NCBI GenBank assembly: GCA_029265335.1
Contig: JAJUJN010000019.1
Span: 1-14,085 of the forward strand
From: Alcaligenaceae bacterium
Lineage (GTDB): Bacteria > Pseudomonadota > Gammaproteobacteria > Burkholderiales > Burkholderiaceae_B
DNA: 14,085 bases
Direction of reading: 5' to 3'
This document shows, piece after piece, positions 1 through 8,961 of this stretch (position 1 is its first letter; each line of letters begins with the position of its first letter). Both the position numbers and the translations under genes were made by a program. The notes beneath the pieces are model-generated. The model saw only the letters and a list, made by a program, of their open reading frames with translations, made no database searches and was not told the DNA's origin.

Positions 1-14
1 CCGCAAGGGTCGCG

Positions 15-1487
15 TTAATTCACGTAAGGATTGTGCGACGAACGGAACTCGATGCGCAATGGCGTACCGCGCAATTTGAAAGCATCGCGGAAACGGCCTT
101 CGAGATAGCGCCGGTACGACTCCGACACCCCCTCCAGGCCACTGCCGTGAATGACGATGAGCGGCGGATTCTGGCCGCCCTGGTGGGCATAGCGCATCTT
201 GGGCCGAAAAGGGCCTTTGCGTGGCGGGGGTTGCTGCTCCACCGCGGCATGCAGCTCGCGCGTGAGGCGCGGCGTGGAAAGCTTGGTGTAGGCTGCGGCG
301 TGCGCCGCATCCACGGCCTTCAACAAGCGCCCCACGCCCTGATGTTGCAAGGCCGAGATGGTAAACACCTCGGCAAATGATAGAAAGCGCAGCTTGCGAT
401 CGAACTCGCGCTTGATCCAGTCTTTGCGGTCGCGATCGAGGCCATCCCATTTGTTGATGGCCACCACTACGGCCCGACCGGTTTCCAACACGAACCCCGC
501 AATGTGAGCGTCTTGGTCGGAAATTTCGGCCTGGGCATCGAGCATCAGTATCACCACATTCGACGCTTCGATCGCCTGCAGCGTTTTGATCACCGAGAAC
601 TTCTCGACAGCTTCGAACACCTTGCCCCGCCGCCGCAGACCCGCGGTGTCGATCAACACGTAGTCGCGCTTGCCTCGTTGAAAGGGGACTTCAATGGCGT
701 CGCGTGTGGTGCCTGGTTGATCGAAAGCGATCACCCGCTGTTCACCCAGCAGGGCGTTGATGAGGGTGGACTTGCCTACATTCGGTCGCCCCACCACTGC
801 CAGGCGAATCCGATGCCGTGGAGCAGTGGCCGGTTCTGGGGAGGCAGGCTCCCCCGGCACTTCCGGTTGCATCGCCGCGTCGGCAGGGGGGGGTTGGAGC
901 TCCGACGAAAGCGCCGTGCCATCGGCAACCTCGCCGGCGTCCGCAAGGGTTTCTGCTGTCGCAGGCGCAACCCGCGGCACCAGAGCAAGGGCGGAATCAA
1001 TCAAATCGCCAACGCCATCGCCATGAGCTGCCGACACCGCTCGCGGCTCGCCCAACCCCAGTTCATAGAATTCGGCCACCGCCATGGGCGAGCGGCGGCC
1101 TTCGGATTTATTGACGGCGACCAACACCGGGCGCCCCGAGCGCCGCAGCAGAGCCGCGATCTGCTCGTCGTGCGCCGTAAGGCCGGTGCGACCGTCGACC
1201 AGAAAAATCACCACATCGGCTTCATCGATAGCTGCTCGGGTTTGCCGACCCATCTCAGCCATGATGCCGTCTTTCACCACAGGTTCGAAGCCGCCGGTAT
1301 CTACCACGATGTGGGCGTGGTCGCCTAACCGCCCTTCACCGTAGTGGCGATCTCGCGTCAGGCCCGGCATATCGGCCACCAAGGCGGCGCGCGAGCGCGT
1401 GAGCCGGTTGAACAGCGTGGACTTGCCCACGTTAGGCCTGCCCACCAGCACCACGACGGGCTTGAACCCGGATGAGGTGAGGGTCAT
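15..1487 (-). CDS. der: Ribosome assembly GTPase Der (EngA), 490 aa
   Basis: Der is an essential tandem-GTPase that acts in late 50S subunit assembly in the cytoplasm. Both G domains are visible. The P-loop GRPNVGKST occurs at residues 16-24 and again at 233-241. The G3 motifs are DTGG (63-66) and DTAG (280-283). The G4 motifs are NKSE (126-129, non-canonical) and NKWD (345-348). The KH-like ribosome-binding domain covers about residues 400-490. A Pro/Ala/Glu-rich linker of roughly 50 residues (about 172-225) joins the two G domains, and the total length is normal for the family. The start codon directly abuts the bamB stop (TAA then ATG), with AGGT 6 bases upstream inside the end of bamB, so translation is probably coupled. 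Der is the last gene of the minus-strand run in the window. In related genomes hfq often follows, but only 14 bases remain here. Identification is secure. Confidence 0.97.
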   Translation of the reverse strand: MTLTSSGFKPVVVLVGRPNVGKSTLFNRLTRSRAALVADMPGLTRDRHYGEGRLGDHAHIVVDTGGFEPVVKDGIMAEMGRQTRAAIDEADVVIFLVDGRTGLTAHDEQIAALLRRSGRPVLVAVNKSEGRRSPMAVAEFYELGLGEPRAVSAAHGDGVGDLIDSALALVPRVAPATAETLADAGEVADGTALSSELQPPPADAAMQPEVPGEPASPEPATAPRHRIRLAVVGRPNVGKSTLINALLGEQRVIAFDQPGTTRDAIEVPFQRGKRDYVLIDTAGLRRRGKVFEAVEKFSVIKTLQAIEASNVVILMLDAQAEISDQDAHIAGFVLETGRAVVVAINKWDGLDRDRKDWIKREFDRKLRFLSFAEVFTISALQHQGVGRLLKAVDAAHAAAYTKLSTPRLTRELHAAVEQQPPPRKGPFRPKMRYAHQGGQNPPLIVIHGSGLEGVSESYRRYLEGRFRDAFKLRGTPLRIEFRSSHNPYVN

Positions 1488-2663
1488 TTAGCTACCTGTG
1501 GTGAGCAAGTGGACCGAGCCATTGCTGTTTTGCACGACAAAGCCTTGCGGAGTGCCGATGACGGGAGCCAGAATGGGCCGGTTCCCCGCACGCACTCTGG
1601 CCAGCAGTCGACCGTCTTCGCGCGCAAGAAAATGAACATAGCCCTCAAAATCACCGACAGCCACAGCCCGACCGTCGGTGCCGGGCGCCGAGAGTCGTCG
1701 GTAACGCATGTCGTCTTGTTGCCAGATATTGGCGCCTCCCGACAGCAGGTAGGCATGCACCACGCCTTTGGCGTCGGAGACGAAGGCCGTACTCTGGTCT
1801 ACCGCCAGGCCGGCGCTGGCCGAGAGGTCGCGGGCCCAAACCGTGCTGCCGTCGGTCATCAGATCGAAGCAGGCAATACGCCCTTGATACGCTGCCGCAC
1901 ACAACAGGTCGCCGGCCAGTACGGGTCGGCCCACCACATCGGCGACGCGCTCGAGCTCGGTAGCCCCTTGAGGTATGGCCACAGTGCCTTCCCACTCAAT
2001 GACGCCGGTGCGGATGTTGATGGCCACGACCTTGCCGCCGGGCAGGCCGCTGAACACGTAGCCACCGGCGATCGTCATCTGGTTGGCGGCCCGTAGCGAC
2101 AGCGACGGACCCGGACGCTGCATGCTCCATACCCGCTCGCCCGTGCTGGCGTCGAACGCCTGCACTCGGTAATCGCCACTTCGCACCACCACGACACCGT
2201 CGCCCACGGCCGGTGGCACCAGCACTTCGCTGCTGGCCTGGTTGCGCCAGCGCTCGACCCCTTCGTCGTTGAATGCCACGACTTCGCCACTGGGGGTCAC
2301 CACGGCGGTGGTATTGCCGTCGGAGCCGGCCCCTGCCTGCAGCCCTTCTGCCACCTGCGCCTGCCATTGCACACTGCCCGAACGCAGATCGATCTTGGCC
2401 ACGTTTCCGTTGGCGCTCGCAGCATAAACCGCCGAACTCGTGACCGCCGGCGAGAAACCTATGCCGGCTTCATTGCCCACATTGACACTCCAGGCGATGC
2501 CCGCCTGGCGTTCCGGCGTGAAATCCACCAGGGGCACCGGATCGTAACGGGTATCGCGCGGCGAAAGCCAAGAACAACCGGCCAGGGCCACGCCAACGGC
2601 GCCCACGGCGACAGCCCGCCACAGGCGAGCCGAGGGAAGACCACGAAATAGCCAACGCATCAT
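1488..2663 (-). CDS. bamB: Outer membrane protein assembly factor BamB, lipoprotein, 391 aa
   Basis: BamB is the beta-propeller lipoprotein of the BAM complex, which inserts beta-barrel proteins into the outer membrane; it works on the periplasmic face. The N-terminus has a basic segment, a hydrophobic stretch and a lipobox LAGC with the lipidated Cys at residue 30. After it come PQQ-like propeller blades, seen as repeated G-x-V-x-A-x-(D/N)...G-x-x-x-W units at about 86-100, 126-139, 165-179, 210-224, 261-276 and 300-314, plus weaker ones near 341-355 and 382. The BamB-typical segment around residues 236-268 (ELERVADV...) is present. The first ATG overlaps the yfgM stop by 4 bases. A perfect AGGAGG lies 4 bases before this ATG but 7 bases before the next one (2660-2658), so the second ATG (390 aa) may be the true start. 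Its place between yfgM and der is the usual one. Confidence 0.95.
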   Translation of the reverse strand: MMRWLFRGLPSARLWRAVAVGAVGVALAGCSWLSPRDTRYDPVPLVDFTPERQAGIAWSVNVGNEAGIGFSPAVTSSAVYAASANGNVAKIDLRSGSVQWQAQVAEGLQAGAGSDGNTTAVVTPSGEVVAFNDEGVERWRNQASSEVLVPPAVGDGVVVVRSGDYRVQAFDASTGERVWSMQRPGPSLSLRAANQMTIAGGYVFSGLPGGKVVAINIRTGVIEWEGTVAIPQGATELERVADVVGRPVLAGDLLCAAAYQGRIACFDLMTDGSTVWARDLSASAGLAVDQSTAFVSDAKGVVHAYLLSGGANIWQQDDMRYRRLSAPGTDGRAVAVGDFEGYVHFLAREDGRLLARVRAGNRPILAPVIGTPQGFVVQNSNGSVHLLTTGS

Positions 2664-3301
2664 GCACCCTCCTGTGCGGGCGCAAGCGCCTCGAGCTTCA
2701 GCGATACCACTGCCGCCAAGGGATCGGCCGCCGGCAGCTCTTGCTGGGCTTCTTGCCAGGCCGCGACGGCGTCGTTCGTACGACCCAGGGCGTAAAGAAG
2801 ATCACCGCGACGGTCGGCATAGAGGGCGCCGAAACCTTGCGGCGCGCTGCCACTCAGGAGCTCAAGCCCCTCAGCCGGCTGCCCGGAGTCGAGCAGAAGC
2901 GTGGCCAGACGCAAGCGAGCCACAGGGGCAAAGGCCGCGTGCTTGCGATTCATGACCCACTCCAGACGCTGGCGAGCAGCGTCGTTCTCGCCCAGAGCGA
3001 CGAGAGCGCTAGCCGCCAACAGAGCGCCACGATCGGCGTAGGCTGTGCCACCGTAATCATTGTTGAGCCGGGCGCTGGCGTCGAGCACTTGACTGGGCTG
3101 CTGCTGTCGCACAGCAACCTGCAAAGCTTCGAAGACACCGGCAGCCTGCATGGCCTGGTGTCGCTGATACCAATTCCACGCTTGCCAAGATGCCACAGCC
3201 AACAGCACCACTGTAATGATGGTGAGGAGCGTGTTGCCCCACTTCGCCCACCAGGCCTTGATAGCCTCGATTTGTTCCTGCTCTTCGAGATCGTAAGTCA
3301 T
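2660..3301 (-). CDS. yfgM: YfgM-type inner-membrane TPR protein, SecYEG-associated, 213 aa
   Basis: This is a YfgM family protein (TPR_21 / DUF2133 type). In E. coli, YfgM is a single-pass inner-membrane protein that works with PpiD at the SecYEG translocon, with its TPR domain in the periplasm. Here a short acidic cytoplasmic N-terminus (MTYDLEEQEQ) is followed by the conserved IEAIKAWWAKWG segment. One transmembrane helix lies at about residues 22-42, and an Ala/Leu-rich helical region with degenerate TPR units covers about 50-205. The length matches the family. AAGGG sits 5 bases before the ATG and is the last of three similar repeats upstream. The stop codon overlaps the bamB start (ATGA), which suggests coupled translation. 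Its place between hisS and bamB is conserved across beta- and gammaproteobacteria. Function is inferred from the family. Confidence 0.9.
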   Translation of the reverse strand: MTYDLEEQEQIEAIKAWWAKWGNTLLTIITVVLLAVASWQAWNWYQRHQAMQAAGVFEALQVAVRQQQPSQVLDASARLNNDYGGTAYADRGALLAASALVALGENDAARQRLEWVMNRKHAAFAPVARLRLATLLLDSGQPAEGLELLSGSAPQGFGALYADRRGDLLYALGRTNDAVAAWQEAQQELPAADPLAAVVSLKLEALAPAQEGA

Positions 3302-3302
3302 G

Positions 3303-3335
3303 ATTGCCCTTGGTATGCCTTTGGTTTGCCTTGGT
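3303..3335 (-). repeat. Three imperfect tandem copies of an SD-like 10-12 base unit before yfgM
   Basis: Read on the minus strand towards yfgM, the units are ACCAAGGCAA (3335-3326), ACCAAAGGCAT (3325-3315) and ACCAAGGGCAAT (3314-3303). They end one base before the yfgM ATG. Each has a purine core close to a Shine-Dalgarno sequence, and only the last is at a useful spacing. The repeat is directly visible; any role in ribosome loading is inference, and it may be slippage debris. Confidence 0.5.
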
Positions 3336-3349
3336 TGTGCGGCGAAGGG

Positions 3350-3394
3350 GGGTGTGCCACTGCCGGCCCAGATCGGACGGCGATGCTCACACCC
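3350..3394 (-). other. Inverted repeat in the hisS-yfgM gap
   Basis: The 108-base gap between hisS and yfgM carries a perfect 7-base inverted repeat, with arms at 3350-3356 and 3388-3394 (GGGTGTG / CACACCC). A shorter GCCG/CGGC pair lies within the 31-base loop. In RNA this could form a branched hairpin between the two cistrons. No U-tract follows on the minus strand, so it is not a typical intrinsic terminator. It could be a processing or stability element, or chance in GC-rich DNA. Confidence 0.3.
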
Positions 3395-3409
3395 GGCGCA
3401 AACTGCTGA

Positions 3410-4738
3410 TTATACGGAGTCTGCGGGTGTGTTCCCCGTGGCCGGACCTTCGTTCGATTCTGCAGCAACGAGGCACGTGACCAAATGCGCCGGGAGCTGG
3501 GCAAAAGCCACCGACTCCTGGCGGCCATCGGCCAGATGCTTGACGGTGGCTGCACCCTCAGCCAGCTCATTGTCGCCGAGAATTACCGCAAAGGATGCAC
3601 CCGAGCCGTCGGCGCGCTTGAATTGCGCCTTGAAGCTTTGCGTCACCGCATGCACGATCACATCCAGGCCGGCGTCGCGAATGGCCTCGGCCAACTGCAG
3701 CGCCTGGCGGGCCGCACCTTCGCCCTGATGCACAAGGTAGACATCGCATTCGCTGGCGTCGAGGGCCAACTCCTGCTGCTGCCAAAGTTCAAGCAGACGC
3801 TCGACGCCGATCGCAAAACCGATCGCGGGCGCCGGCTTGCCGCCGAGCAGCTCTACCAGCCCATCGTAGCGACCGCCGCCGCATACCGTGCCCTGGGCAC
3901 CCAGGCGATCCGTCACCCACTCGAATACGGTGAGATTGTAATAGTCGAGACCTCGCACCAGGCGCGGATTGATGGTGTAGGACACCCCTGCGTCGTCGAG
4001 CCGCGCTCGCAGCGCGTCGAAGTGCGCCTGGGATTCGTCGCCCAGGTAATCGAGCAGACGTGGGGCTCCCTCGGCCATGGCCTGCAACGCGGGATTCTTG
4101 GTGTCGAGCACCCGCAAGGGGTTGCTGTACAGGCGGCGTCGACCGTCTTCGTCGAGCTGATCTTTGAAGCCTTCGAGATAGGCAATGAGGTCTTCGCGGT
4201 GCGCGGCCCTCTCGGTGGGAGTGCCCAACGAGTTGATTTCAAGTCGAATGTCGTTCAAGCCGAGGATGCGCCAGAGTCGAGCCAGCATGAGGATCTGCTC
4301 GGCATCCACATCGGGGCCGGCGTAGCCCAGCGCTTCGACATCAATCTGATGAAACTGACGATAACGGCCCCGTTGCGGCCGCTCATGCCGAAACACGGGG
4401 CCCATGGCAAAGACCCGCCGCGGGCGATCGTAGAGCAGATTGTGTTCGATGGTGGCGCGAACCATGCCCGCCGTGAACTCGGGGCGCAGGGTAAGCGACT
4501 CGCCATTGAGCGCGTCGGTAAAGGTATACATCTCTTTTTCGACGATGTCGGTCACCTCGCCGATGCCCCGGGTGAAGAGACGGGTATGCTCCAGCACCGG
4601 CGTACGCAGGTTCACGTAGCCATAGCTCCGTAGCCAGTCACGGACCAAACGCTCCAGGGTTTCCCAGGCAGCCGATTGGCCGGGCAAAATATCGTTCATA
4701 CCGCGCACGGCGGTGAGCTTCTTGAATGTGTCAGACAT
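3410..4738 (-). CDS. hisS: Histidyl-tRNA synthetase, 442 aa
   Basis: This class II aminoacyl-tRNA synthetase charges tRNA-His with histidine in the cytoplasm. The N-terminal [10 protein letters not shown] (10-19) is typical of HisRS. Motif 1 lies around residues 40-52 (TPVLEHT), and the following [17 protein letters not shown] segment is at 55-71. Motif 2 is [16 protein letters not shown] (116-131). The histidine-specific signatures are RGLDYY (262-267, with the catalytic Arg262) and the GGGRYD loop (287-292). Motif 3 is [10 protein letters not shown] (307-316). The C-terminal anticodon-binding domain covers about 330-420, and a short unconserved tail follows. A modest AGG lies 5 bases before the ATG. 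It sits 33 bases after ispG and 108 bases before yfgM, as in the E. coli gene order. Confidence 0.97.
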   Translation of the reverse strand: MSDTFKKLTAVRGMNDILPGQSAAWETLERLVRDWLRSYGYVNLRTPVLEHTRLFTRGIGEVTDIVEKEMYTFTDALNGESLTLRPEFTAGMVRATIEHNLLYDRPRRVFAMGPVFRHERPQRGRYRQFHQIDVEALGYAGPDVDAEQILMLARLWRILGLNDIRLEINSLGTPTERAAHREDLIAYLEGFKDQLDEDGRRRLYSNPLRVLDTKNPALQAMAEGAPRLLDYLGDESQAHFDALRARLDDAGVSYTINPRLVRGLDYYNLTVFEWVTDRLGAQGTVCGGGRYDGLVELLGGKPAPAIGFAIGVERLLELWQQQELALDASECDVYLVHQGEGAARQALQLAEAIRDAGLDVIVHAVTQSFKAQFKRADGSGASFAVILGDNELAEGAATVKHLADGRQESVAFAQLPAHLVTCLVAAESNEGPATGNTPADSV

Positions 4739-4760
4739 GGATACCTAGAGTTCGACGCGG

Positions 4761-4771
4761 CCCCGAAGGGG
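4761..4771 (-). other. Small UUCG-type hairpin between ispG and hisS
   Basis: Immediately after the ispG stop codon the minus strand reads CCCCTTCGGGG, a 3 bp GC stem closing a C(UUCG)G tetraloop. No U-run follows, and hisS begins about 20 bases later. It is probably too short to terminate; it could protect or separate the two cistrons, or be incidental. Confidence 0.3.
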
Positions 4772-6052
4772 TCAGTGAGTCGTGGAAGGCGTGGCAGCAA
4801 AGCGGCGGCGCACGTAGTCGTCCAGCATTTGCTGGAAGTCGCGAGCGATGTGTTCGCCCTTGAGGGTGACTACGCGTTCGCCCTCCACGTAAACCGGTGC
4901 GACAGGCTGTTCACCAGTGCCGGGCAGACTGATGCCGATATCGGCATGGCGACTTTCTCCGGGCCCGTTCACCACGCAGCCCATCACCGCAACCGACAGC
5001 GTTTCCACACCCGGATATTGATCACGCCAGACGGGCATCTGTTGGCGCAGATACGTTTGAATATCGTCGGCCAGTTCCTGAAAAAAGGTACTGCTGGTGC
5101 GACCGCACCCGGGGCAGGCCACTACCATGGGGGTGAACGCACGCAAACCCATGGTTTGCAGGATTTCCTGCGCCACCACCACCTCACGAGTGCGATCACC
5201 ACCCGGCTCGGGCGTGAGCGATATGCGGATGGTGTCGCCAATACCCTGCTGCAGCAACACTGCGAGCGCGGCGGTGGATGCCACGATGCCCTTGCTGCCC
5301 ATGCCAGCTTCGGTAAGACCGAGATGCAGCGGGTAATTGCAGCGCGAGGCGAGATCCTGGTAGACCGAGATGAGATCTTGCACTTGGCTCACTTTGCACG
5401 ACAGCACAATGGCATCGCCCGGCAAGCCCAGACGCTCGGCTTGCTGCGCGCTTTCCAGTGCGGATTGCACCAAGGCTTCGCGCATCACCTGTGACGCCGG
5501 CTGAGGATGCGGACTTTGCTGGTTCGCATCCATGAGGCGCGCCATCAAAGCTTGATCCAGGCTGCCCCAATTCACGCCGATCCGAATGGGTCGCTCGTAG
5601 CGGCACGCCACTTCGATCATTTGGGCGAAGTGATCATCGCGCTTGTGCCCTGCCCCCAGGTTGCCGGGGTTGATACGGTACTTGGAGAGGGCTTGAGCAC
5701 ACTCGGGCACCTGCGTGAGCAGCTTGTGACCGTTGTAATGAAAATCGCCCACGAGGGGCACAGAAACGCCCATGCGATCGAGCTGCTCGCGGATGGCGGG
5801 CACAGCGCGGGCAGCCTCCAGGGTGTTGACGGTGATGCGCACAATTTCGGAACCCGCCTGGGCGAGCTCCTTCACCTGAATGGCAGTGCCGATGGCATCG
5901 ACCGTATCGGTATTGGTCATTGACTGCACCACAATGGGTGCCTTGCCGCCAATGCGCACCAGAGTATCTTGCCACGCCACCGTCACTTCACGGGTGGGGC
6001 GCCGCGGCTCAGTGCCGGGCAACCCCGCAGCGGCGCTGGGTAATGCATTCAT
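4772..6052 (-). CDS. ispG: 4-hydroxy-3-methylbut-2-enyl diphosphate synthase IspG (GcpE), 426 aa
   Basis: IspG is an iron-sulfur enzyme that converts methylerythritol cyclodiphosphate to HMBPP, the penultimate step of the MEP isoprenoid pathway. The TIM-barrel half shows [11 protein letters not shown] (40-50), the [10 protein letters not shown] segment (67-76), VGDFHYNGH (101-109), RINPGN (126-131) and GLTEAG (245-250). The C-terminal [4Fe-4S] domain has the three cysteine ligands C313 and C316 (CPGCGRTS) and C359 ([10 protein letters not shown]), with the conserved Glu366. The length, about 50 residues above the E. coli protein, is within the range of the family. The ATG lies 6 bases after the rodZ stop. 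Only a weak GGAA is found upstream, at poor spacing, so translation may depend on ribosomes finishing rodZ. The downstream neighbour is hisS. Confidence 0.97.
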   Translation of the reverse strand: MNALPSAAAGLPGTEPRRPTREVTVAWQDTLVRIGGKAPIVVQSMTNTDTVDAIGTAIQVKELAQAGSEIVRITVNTLEAARAVPAIREQLDRMGVSVPLVGDFHYNGHKLLTQVPECAQALSKYRINPGNLGAGHKRDDHFAQMIEVACRYERPIRIGVNWGSLDQALMARLMDANQQSPHPQPASQVMREALVQSALESAQQAERLGLPGDAIVLSCKVSQVQDLISVYQDLASRCNYPLHLGLTEAGMGSKGIVASTAALAVLLQQGIGDTIRISLTPEPGGDRTREVVVAQEILQTMGLRAFTPMVVACPGCGRTSSTFFQELADDIQTYLRQQMPVWRDQYPGVETLSVAVMGCVVNGPGESRHADIGISLPGTGEQPVAPVYVEGERVVTLKGEHIARDFQQMLDDYVRRRFAATPSTTH

Positions 6053-6058
6053 AAAACA

Positions 6059-7267
6059 TTATTCCAGGGTGAGACGAGCCACATTGCCACGCTGATGTGC
6101 ACCGAGATCGATGGCCTCGCCTTGCCACTGCAGAGTGACGCCATTGGCGTTGCCGATCACGACGCGCGCGGGCGGCTCGACTTCGAGCGTGCGAGTTTCG
6201 CCCGCCGGCAAAGTGGCCGAGAGCACAACACTGCCGCCGGCATCGCGCACTTCGATCCAGCTCTCGCCGGTGACGTTGAAGGCGATGGTATTGGCCGGCG
6301 ACGGGGCCTCGGCCGGGGCTGGCTCGCCGGCGTCCGCGGGTGCGGCCGCCGAAGGGGTTTGGAGGTTTTCCATGCCCGGCACGACAAAGGGCGCGGTGGG
6401 CGAGGCTGGGGCTGGCGCAGCGGCCTCGGGAGACATTGCCGTCATGCCTGAGCTTGCCGGCGTTGCCGCCTGGCTGCTGGCCTGCGGGGCTTCAGGCATT
6501 GTAGAACCTTGGCCGGGAGCCACGAGTGTGACGCCAGAGTCGGCTGCAGTGGTATCGCCAGCTGGCGCTGCAACGCCATTTTGACCATCGACCGCAGCCG
6601 GCGCACCTACAGACCCTACCCCGGACACCGACGGCAGCACGGTTTCGGGCACGTTACTAATGACACCCGACACCGGCCCAGTGGCCTCGGGCGTTGAGCC
6701 CGATTCCTCGATCATGAAAGGCAGGGTAACGGGATCGTCGGCATTGAGCCCCTGAGTGCGGGGCAGCCACCACGCAAAGAATAGATAAGCCGCCAGCGCT
6801 ACCAGCGCCAGCAAGAGCAATATGAGTACCCCGAGGCCCCACGCCCGACCTCGACCGCCAGAATTGACCACACCCGGGAAAGTCGTGCCCGGAGGCAAGT
6901 CGGCGTGAGTGTCGATCGCCGCCAGATGGCCCAACGGCGCCGGCTTGGGCTGCAGATGTGCGGGCAAGGCCTGCATCATGGCGTCGGGGTCGGCATCGAG
7001 CAAGCGCGCATAGTTGCGAACCATGCCACGCAAGGAAGGCCCATGCGGGAGTTCGTCGAATTGATCTGCCTCGAGCGCCTCGATCTGGCGCGACGAAAAC
7101 TTGAGGCGGGCCGAAACGTCGGCAATGGACCAGTCGCGAGCTTCGCGCAACGATCGCAGATTGGCGCCCAGCGATCCGCCGGGCACATTGGGTTCGGTAC
7201 GATCGACTGGGCTCGGTGGATTATCGGCCTGGAAGATGGGATCGACCTTGGCTTGTTCGGGTGTCAT
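6059..7267 (-). CDS. rodZ: RodZ-type cell-shape protein: HTH, one membrane helix, periplasmic DUF4115, 402 aa
   Basis: RodZ links the MreB cytoskeleton to the cell-wall elongation machinery in the inner membrane. The cytoplasmic part has a Cro/CI-like helix-turn-helix (HTH_25) at about 32-98 ([19 protein letters not shown]...). One strongly hydrophobic helix lies at about 143-167. It is followed by a 150-residue Ala/Pro/Ser/Gly-rich periplasmic spacer (about 180-325) and a C-terminal DUF4115 beta domain (about 328-400, with [10 protein letters not shown]). The first 31 residues before the HTH are polar and Pro-rich. The ATG overlaps the rlmN stop by 4 bases (ATGA), and GAGG lies 7 bases upstream, so coupling is likely. 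rodZ before ispG is the standard order in proteobacteria. Confidence 0.94.
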   Translation of the reverse strand: MTPEQAKVDPIFQADNPPSPVDRTEPNVPGGSLGANLRSLREARDWSIADVSARLKFSSRQIEALEADQFDELPHGPSLRGMVRNYARLLDADPDAMMQALPAHLQPKPAPLGHLAAIDTHADLPPGTTFPGVVNSGGRGRAWGLGVLILLLLALVALAAYLFFAWWLPRTQGLNADDPVTLPFMIEESGSTPEATGPVSGVISNVPETVLPSVSGVGSVGAPAAVDGQNGVAAPAGDTTAADSGVTLVAPGQGSTMPEAPQASSQAATPASSGMTAMSPEAAAPAPASPTAPFVVPGMENLQTPSAAAPADAGEPAPAEAPSPANTIAFNVTGESWIEVRDAGGSVVLSATLPAGETRTLEVEPPARVVIGNANGVTLQWQGEAIDLGAHQRGNVARLTLE

Positions 7268-8439
7268 TGCGACGCCTCGATGATCGGAATGGCCTGACGA
7301 CGCCCAGGCATCAGAGAAGTAAGCCGAGTGCGATCACGAATTTCGCCTGCCAACTGGCCGCAGGCCGCGTCGATATCGTCGCCCCGGGTTTTGCGTACGG
7401 TGGGGACAATGCCGGCATCCATGAGGCGCCGGGCAAACTCCTTGACCCGAGTGGGAGAGGAGCGCCGCAGCCCCGATTGCGGGAATGGATTGAAAGGGAT
7501 GAGGTTCAGCTTGCTGGGAACCGCTCGAGCGATTTCTATGAGCTCGCGAGCATGCTCATCGGTGTCGTTCACACCACTCAGCATGCAGTACTCGAAGGTG
7601 ATGAAGTCGCGCGGCGCGGCCTCGAGGTAGCGCAGGCAAGCATCGAGCAGTTCGCGCAGCGGGTATTTGCGGTTGAGCGGCACCAGATGATCGCGCAACT
7701 CGTCGTTGGGTGCATGCAACGACACCGCCAGTGCCACAGGGCAGTCATCGCGCAGGCGATCGATCATGGGCACCACACCCGAGGTAGACAAGGTGACTCG
7801 ACGCCTTGACAGCCCATAGGCGTTGTCGTCGAGCATGAGCTTCAGCGCCGGCACCACATTGTTGTAGTTGAGCAAGGGCTCACCCATGCCCATGAGCACG
7901 ATATTGCTCACCACGCGATCGTCTACCACCGGCGAGCCGCCCGGCAAGCGGCCGGTATCGCCTTCGGCCAGCAAGGCGTGCCGAGCCCACCACAGCTGAC
8001 CGATGATCTCGTGAACTTCGAGATTGCGGTTGAAACCTTGGTGCCCTGTGGAGCAGAAGGGGCATGCCACCGTACACCCTGCCTGGGTGGAAATGCAGAG
8101 CGTGCCGCGGTCGTCTTCGGGAATGAACACGGCTTCGACCGCGTTGTTGTTGCCCACACCGAAGAGCCACTTGCGGGTGCCGTCGCGCGACTTGAGCGAC
8201 TTGACGACGGGCGGCACTTCTACCACCGCCTTGCGTTGGAGATCTTCTCGGAACTGCCGCGCGAGATCGGTCATGGCCGCGAAATCGGCCTGCCCCCGCT
8301 GGTGAATCCAGCGCGACAACTGCCGCGCCCGAAAGGGCTTGCCACCCTGCTCTCCGACCCATTGCGCGAGCGCAGCGCCATCCAGGCCCAGCAGGTTCAC
8401 GGGCGGAGTGTTGACCGGAGTTGGCGTGGGGGTGGACAT
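7264..8439 (-). CDS. rlmN: Dual-specificity RNA methyltransferase RlmN (radical SAM), 391 aa
   Basis: RlmN makes 2-methyladenosine at A2503 of 23S rRNA and A37 of some tRNAs by radical SAM chemistry. The [4Fe-4S] motif CxxxCxxC is C122, C126 and C129 ([12 protein letters not shown]). The SAM-binding GMGEPLLNY is at 184-192. The conserved C360 lies in [17 protein letters not shown] and corresponds to the methyl-carrying cysteine of E. coli RlmN; C115 (TLCIS) is also conserved. The reading frame stays open another 76 codons upstream, but that part lies inside ndk in another frame. I therefore chose the ATG at 8439, 19 bases after ndk. No clear Shine-Dalgarno precedes it, so the exact start is less sure; the first 14 residues are Pro/Thr-rich and unconserved. 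The stop overlaps the rodZ start. Confidence 0.95.
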   Translation of the reverse strand: MSTPTPTPVNTPPVNLLGLDGAALAQWVGEQGGKPFRARQLSRWIHQRGQADFAAMTDLARQFREDLQRKAVVEVPPVVKSLKSRDGTRKWLFGVGNNNAVEAVFIPEDDRGTLCISTQAGCTVACPFCSTGHQGFNRNLEVHEIIGQLWWARHALLAEGDTGRLPGGSPVVDDRVVSNIVLMGMGEPLLNYNNVVPALKLMLDDNAYGLSRRRVTLSTSGVVPMIDRLRDDCPVALAVSLHAPNDELRDHLVPLNRKYPLRELLDACLRYLEAAPRDFITFEYCMLSGVNDTDEHARELIEIARAVPSKLNLIPFNPFPQSGLRRSSPTRVKEFARRLMDAGIVPTVRKTRGDDIDAACGQLAGEIRDRTRLTSLMPGRRQAIPIIEASQ

Positions 8440-8458
8440 GTGCGGCAGTGTAACGCGA

Positions 8459-8884
8459 TCAGCGGCTGTGAATATCGATTTCGGGGAAGAAAAACGCAAC
8501 TTCGGTGCGCGCCGTGTCGGGGGCATCGGAGCCATGTACGGCGTTGGCGTCGATGCTTTCAGCGAAATCGGCGCGGATGGTGCCGGGCTCTGCCTTTTTG
8601 GGATCGGTGGCGCCCATGAGATCACGGTTTTTCTGGATGGCGTTCTCGCCCTCGAGCACCTGGACAAACACCGGGCCCGACACCATGAAGTCGACGAGGT
8701 CCTTGAAGAAAGGACGCTCGCTGTGAACGGCGTAAAAACGCTCGGCCTGGGCGCGAGAAAGCTGGGTTAGACGCGCTGCAACGACTTTGAGGCCTGCGGC
8801 CTCGAAGCGGGCAACGATCTGACCGATGGCGTTCTTGGCGACCGCGTCGGGCTTGATAATGGAAAGCGTGCGCTCGACTGACAT
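8459..8884 (-). CDS. ndk: Nucleoside diphosphate kinase, 141 aa
   Basis: Ndk transfers the gamma-phosphate from NTPs to NDPs through a phosphohistidine, balancing the nucleotide pools in the cytoplasm. The sequence starts [12 protein letters not shown] with Lys11 in place. Tyr51 and His54 (RFYAVH) and the catalytic His117 in NAVHGSD (114-120) are present, and the length is typical. GGAG lies 5 bases before the ATG. It is the first gene of the minus-strand run, preceded by a good promoter candidate (8933-8961), and rlmN follows after 19 bases, as in Pseudomonas and betaproteobacteria. Confidence 0.98.
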   Translation of the reverse strand: MSVERTLSIIKPDAVAKNAIGQIVARFEAAGLKVVAARLTQLSRAQAERFYAVHSERPFFKDLVDFMVSGPVFVQVLEGENAIQKNRDLMGATDPKKAEPGTIRADFAESIDANAVHGSDAPDTARTEVAFFFPEIDIHSR

Positions 8885-8932
8885 GAAAACTCCAATGAAA
8901 ACAGTGACTTTGTGGCAAAATTGGAACCCGGA

Positions 8933-8961
8933 ATTGTATCACGCGTGGCCTTTGGTATAAG
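8933..8961 (-). promoter_or_regulatory. Candidate sigma-70 promoter for the ndk operon
   Basis: On the minus strand, -10 TACAAT (8938-8933, 5 of 6 to consensus) is preceded by CTTATA (8961-8956, 3 of 6 to TTGACA) at a 17-base spacing. Transcription would start near 8925, about 40 bases before the ndk ATG. The intergenic position supports it; no experimental evidence is available. Confidence 0.55.
8934..8961 (+). promoter_or_regulatory. Candidate extended -10 promoter for yccA
   Basis: On the plus strand, TATAAG (8956-8961, 5 of 6) carries the extended -10 dinucleotide TG at 8953-8954. A TTGTAT (8934-8939, 3 of 6) lies 16 bases upstream as a weak -35. The leader before yccA would be about 110 bases. 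It overlaps the opposing ndk promoter almost completely, so the two may compete. Confidence 0.4.

Noticed and set aside
504..1328. 274-codon plus-strand open frame opposite der
   Set aside because: It is antisense to both Der G domains, with no signature of its own.
3485..4633. 382-codon plus-strand open frame opposite hisS
   Set aside because: hisS on the other strand has every class II motif. The antisense frame has no recognisable domain and is the kind of shadow frame GC-rich coding DNA produces.
8440..8667. Upstream extension of rlmN by 76 codons
   Set aside because: The extension lies inside ndk in another frame and is low-complexity Pro/Ser/Arg sequence. RlmN homology starts after the ATG at 8439.
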